Assembly: GCA_009869945.1 (NCBI GenBank)
Contig: WIXG01000072.1
Span: 1-64,000, forward strand
Source of the DNA: Mesaphorura yosii
Lineage: Eukaryota > Arthropoda > Collembola > Poduromorpha > Tullbergiidae
Reading direction: 5' to 3'
DNA length: 64,000 bases
Translations under genes and position numbers: made by a program
Notes under the pieces: model-generated
What the model was told of the DNA's origin: nothing
The model's input: only the letters and a program-made list of their open reading frames with translations
Database searches by the model: none
Part shown: one piece after another, positions 60,001 to 64,000 of the stretch
Numbering within the stretch: position 1 is the first letter of the stretch
How the letters are laid out: every line of letters starts with the position of its first letter

Positions 60001-60497
60001 CAGAAGAACAGTGAAATTATTGTTTACGTGGGACAGCATCAGAGTCTACGTTGTTGGGACAGGGCAAGAACATGAGTTTATGCGAATCGAAAAAACATAA
60101 CACGCTGAGCTCCACAAAAGTTTTATATAAAAACTCAACAAAATAAGAGTTCATTTTACACTCTGGGCTTGACAGACTGCGGAATTTGGCCTTTGAAACA
60201 TTGAAAATATGCATGACTTTGTTTCGTTGCGGAAGTCTCCTCCGCGGCAGTTTCTCACGTTACGCGATAAAAATATTTGCAATGTGAGCATTCAGCATTC
60301 CAAGTAAGATGAGACAAGAATTTGTTTGCTGTTGACTTGCCTAACGCCAGCTTCTCCACATAATCCGGATTCTCGAGGATGTAATCCAATCCAACGAGCG
60401 CCGAGTCGATCGTCGCGACGCCGGCGTCGTCCGTGAGACTGCTGCTGCCACCTGCGCTGTGGGTGCTGGTCCCAATGTTTTGCGGCGCCACGACCAT
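54062..60497 (-). CDS. INF2: INF2/form3-type formin
   Basis: This is a cytoplasmic actin nucleator and elongator, 1397 aa. Exons are 60497-60341, 59656-59541, 59381-59185, 58908-58565, 58394-57859, 57773-57712, 57627-57335, 57276-57206, 57132-57025, 56945-56875, 56806-56680, 56615-56385, 56251-56119, 56047-55795, 55711-55470, 55390-55302 and 55225-54062. The inhibitory-domain part (DID, about 34-270) includes [29 protein letters not shown] and [15 protein letters not shown]. The proline-rich FH1 (about 320-342) is short. FH2 (about 369-770) has the conserved actin-contact segment INIFLKQF (K467) and [21 protein letters not shown] 620-residue Ser-rich tail contains [12 protein letters not shown], a candidate autoregulatory DAD. 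Intron 1 uses a GC donor. The first third of the DID is missing before residue 34, although the frame stays open to an acceptor-like AG before 60513, so earlier exons may exist. Vertebrate INF2 acts at the ER and mitochondria. Confidence 0.9.
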
Positions 60498-63400
60498 TTT
60501 ATACGCTACGATCCTGCCACGGCCTTGTTATCTACCACGATAAGCGAATTAATCTCTATCGCTGCGCAATAGAATTGCTTTTGCAAATGTCCACCATGAG
60601 GTTAAATCATTTTAATCATCATTTAATTTGTGAATGTTGAGAAACTGTGCCTGTGCCAGAAGGTTGCGATGTGGTGATAACAATGAATTGACTGCTTACA
60701 ACTCAATTCATCACAATAATAAGATTATTCCAAGTCTTCACCTGCATCAATTTGCCAACCGCCTCTGCTTAATGGCACACGTGAAACCGTAACCGTACGT
60801 ACGGATAAAGGCACAAGCACACACGCTGCCGCCTATCGATTTAACGGAGTCCCAATATGGTAAATAAGGTGAAGGTTCATGAGATTTTTCATCTCCTCGC
60901 ATTGTTGCTTGGGCAAGAACACTGACTGTCAACAGCGCGTTCAGTTTTAAGTCTAACTATTGTAGTGCTTGAACACCTGATCGGTTACACAACACAAGTT
61001 CAGCTTAACTCGGAGCGGCGAACGATTCGGACAGCTGGAGAAGGTGCAAATTGTGTGCCGTAAATATTTTGCGATGTGTACAAACTGAGATTCTCCGTCG
61101 CTCTCACTGCGTCATGTCGCTTCACTTTCAGGCACAAAACTGCAGGTCTCTCGGCTTCCATTTACTAATTATAACTGTTTCACTTTAATCCATGCAGTAG
61201 TGCGATGCGGCCCGTGAATCGGAAACTTCACGGTTGTAAACACCCACGCCGCGTTTATGTTTCCTGCGGTCCTTTCCTTTTCCGTTTGAGATTCCAGAAC
61301 AAAACGAGTTTTTTGTATTTTGTACGTGGTGCACGAGAACGAGTCACTGCAACTGTTGGCGGCAGAAGGATGTAATGACACAAGCCATAAAATAAGTCAA
61401 CCATCACTCACCACAAGCAAATAAAATCTTAGCGAGTCTATTAAAATTTCATCACACAATGACACGGGACGTGGCAATTGTCAATTCAATCCAATAATGA
61501 GCAGAAAATGAATTTCAGTTTCTGCCGCTTAGTTTGGCTCGTGAAATTCGTGAACCTGAACGTGGTCAGGCCCAAACACCGAATTCACTGCGCTAAAATT
61601 TGCAATTGTAATTACTCCAGCCTTTTTGTTCTGTGCCCAAGTTGTGACGAAATTTCTATGAAGAGCGTTAAGTTTTATCATTGGAACAGGATGATGATTT
61701 GCATCGCTACAACAGTGAGTGAGCAATCTTCTCCGAATTATTTACAACACAGCTTATCAGTCACTTTCACGCCACCATAAAAGAGGCGCTGGACTCGGAG
61801 ACTGGTCCGATTGCATTTCGTAATTGGCCCAATTACGATTAAAAATTAATTACATTTGGGTGATAAAATGAATGAACTTCACAAATCAACAAGGCAGAGT
61901 CGCACGATTCGAGTGTTTTACTTGGGCACATGTTCACTTCACAAATATTGTTGTTGTGCACAGGTCGACGGCGCAAGCACAAAGACACGCCTATTACGTC
62001 TTTGCAATTTGAAAGGCAAAACATTAATGACACAAACGTGCACTCGTACCGTACGCAGTATTGAACTTGTGCGAATCTTGCAAAGGTCGTCCAATTATGA
62101 ACGCATGAATCAGCAAAGATCAAAAATAGCAAACTGTGTTTCAGCTTTCAACTGACTGAGTTTGTTTAGGAGTCTGACTTTTACTTAACTTGCAAATATG
62201 ACTCAAAGTGAGACGATCCATTTACAAAATGAGATGACCAAGTCCGTGCGAAAGAGTGCTGCAAAACTGGCTTGATCAGTTACCAGGTATAAGGATTGCG
62301 TACATTTCCACCAACGAATTGGAAACCGTTGTGGAGTTCCAAGAGCATCCATTGGGCAATGAAGACGAGCTACCATAGCAATGTGGGGGTCTTGCTGACG
62401 TACCCTGTGCCTATTCCACAGGTAGGTTTACAGGCAGTTGTGGAAATACGACGACCTGCCCATAATTTCAACTTGTCAAAGGATTCATGGGGTCTAAACT
62501 TCACATTGTTCTTCTACGCTCATTCTCGTTGTTTTCATGGGCGAACACGACTCCGAATGTCGGGCTCCGTGACTCTGCATTTTAACTGAAACAAAATTCG
62601 TGTTTTAGGCACAAAATACGTCTTATCTTAGCATTTCAACCATCACAGCATCGGTATTGTACAAGGCTAAATAATATCATGGTTTGTAATTGCGCACGAA
62701 GACGCAGAATTAACCTTTGCTTTGGAGTGGGTCCAAGACAAGGCATCGTTACAATGAAATACAAGACATTATGAATTCATTATTGCTCATGAAATAATAC
62801 ACGCGCTGACTTGGTGTAGTGCGACGACGAAGTTGTACGGTAACTTTCATGACTGGAAGACCCACCGCAATTGTATTTGACTGAGTTGACTCTCATAATG
62901 ATGTTCCATTGTTTCTCACATTGCAAACAGCGGCTGTGATGTCTTAATAGTGACTCGACTTGACTCTTTGTAGGGCACAGGAATTTTGTTCCTAACCTTA
63001 CCAACAAACAACAATGGCCCACAGGACATACATGCTGAAATAATGCTGAGATTCCCAAAGTGAAGAAACGCAAACTCAAATATTCAAAGGATCGATGCTA
63101 ATTTTTGATGAAGAAGGATTTGAGCTTGAGTCACGTCACAGCTAATTATAATAATCTGACTTCATTGCAAAAAGTAGTCTCAGGCTGAAAAGCACGAATC
63201 AAAAATTAGGTCAGATGTTCATAATTAAATGAATTGTACTTACTCGTTGTGATCGTATTTTGTAATTTTACGCCGGCTACGTATTTCTGTAAGATCGATA
63301 TCGTAACAATTTAGAGGCACACCTACTAACGAAGATCTCAACCGTAATGTGTTGGTGTAATAGTAACCGTAGACGGAAGGGTAGTCAAAGGTAACGTCAG

Positions 63401-63804
63401 AAATTAGAACAGAATTGAAAACAATATGGAATTAATCGCATAGCTCCAACTCTCATTGGATCGCAAGTTTTCTCAAGACGATGACAATTAGACCTCGATC
63501 AGTTAGCGCAGAAATGTGATATTTTTATATTGTCATCCCAAGAATTTGGCGAAGCAAGCGATGGTTTTGTGCACACAATCTTTCGCTCTCATGAATCTCA
63601 TCTGGGTGAGGTTTGTTTCCTTCCTTATCTTGTGCTTGTCCACTCAACCATTGGCTTGATGCTCAAAATCTTTACAATTTGCGAAAAGAGCTTCTACTCT
63701 AAAAAAAAGCATAAATACTGTGGCTGTATTAAGCAACTACTTATTTGACTGTCGAAATTCAGCCATTAAAGTCCTCAGATTTGCTCCTCCTTAAGCATTT
63801 CGCA
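60498..63804. other. Gap upstream of the formin
   Basis: I searched this on the minus strand for the missing N-terminal DID exons and found none. A minus-strand frame at 63079-62780 has a CxxC pair but no family likeness. The stretch 62190-62590 on the plus strand reads like broken coding sequence, but I could not identify it. Confidence 0.35.
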
Positions 63805-64000
63805 ATGAGTTGTATCTCGTCGCAGGTTTTGTGCGCGGTCTCACTTGTAATGTTTTTCTGCTATGTGGCTCGTGGTCAACTCTTCGGCGAAGACGACCTA
63901 AGTGACATTGCATCATCCTCTGGTCGCCTTCTCCCCCTGCACGTGTCAGAGGCTCGGGGAGACGGTGAGGACTTGACGATCCAAGAAACGAGGCACCAGA
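63805..64000 (+). CDS. Secreted protein, N-terminal part, cut by the window end
   Basis: The open frame from the ATG at 63805 runs to the last base (65 codons). It starts MSCISSQ, followed by a hydrophobic core, VLCAVSLVMFFCYVARG, a good signal peptide with likely cleavage before QLFGEDDL. The rest is polar and acidic (SDIASSSGRLLPLHVSEARG). A TATA-like cataaata lies at 63710-63717. It could be a neuropeptide precursor, secreted enzyme or receptor ectodomain; too little is present to decide. Confidence 0.6.
   Translation, partial: MSCISSQVLCAVSLVMFFCYVARGQLFGEDDLSDIASSSGRLLPLHVSEARGDGEDLTIQETRHQ

Noticed and set aside
62780-63079. Minus-strand frame with a CxxC pair, perhaps a zinc-binding protein or a formin exon
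   Set aside because: There is no second metal-binding pair at proper spacing, no likeness to the formin DID, and no supporting splice sites.
1-64000. tRNA, rRNA, CRISPR, virus-like or retroelement content
   Set aside because: Scanning for B-box-like words, repeat arrays and polymerase or integrase motifs gave nothing convincing. Small RNA genes could still be missed by eye.

Overview
This is a eukaryotic nuclear window. It has about 42% GC by eye, GT-AG introns of mostly 50 to 120 bases mixed with multi-kilobase ones, AATAAA poly(A) signals, and long gene-free stretches. The gene set points to an arthropod, probably a crustacean, springtail or other pancrustacean: a Not-type homeobox gene, a Pdp1/HLF-type PAR bZIP gene, an INF2/form3-type formin, GTPBP2, tetraspanins, an SLC16 transporter and a long secreted Ser/Thr/Pro-rich protein of arthropod style. 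I cannot name the species. I saw no rRNA, tRNA, CRISPR array, retrovirus-like element or recognisable transposase.

Layout. 0-8 kb is a dense cluster of small genes: the broken 3' end of a monocarboxylate-transporter-like gene (+), a six-cysteine secreted peptide gene (-), a tetraspanin (-), a small two-exon gene (+) and an unfamiliar four-transmembrane gene (-). It also holds a 570-base inverted-repeat element and two diverged copies of a dispersed repeat. 8.4-18.2 kb has no gene I can support. 18.2-33.3 kb holds three genes on the + strand: a 1232-aa secreted matrix-like protein, a 231-aa protein joining a membrane anchor to a double-stranded-RNA-binding-type fold, and the Not homeobox gene. 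33.3-42.4 kb is empty of genes and may be regulatory territory for Not. 42.4-46.4 kb has GTPBP2 (+) facing the Pdp1-like gene (-) tail to tail. Pdp1 has a TATA plus initiator core promoter near 50.47-50.50 kb. 54.06-60.5 kb is the INF2-type formin (-). At 63.8 kb the first exon of a secreted protein (+) runs off the end.

The genes do not form a pathway; this is ordinary animal chromosome with mixed neighbours. The most unusual item is the gene at 28354-29347. Its spliced product has a signal-anchor segment followed by a dsRBD-like domain, and the charge around the anchor predicts that domain on the luminal or extracellular side. Exon boundaries were worked out by hand from splice consensus, frame continuity and family similarity; they are phase-consistent throughout but are not backed by transcripts.
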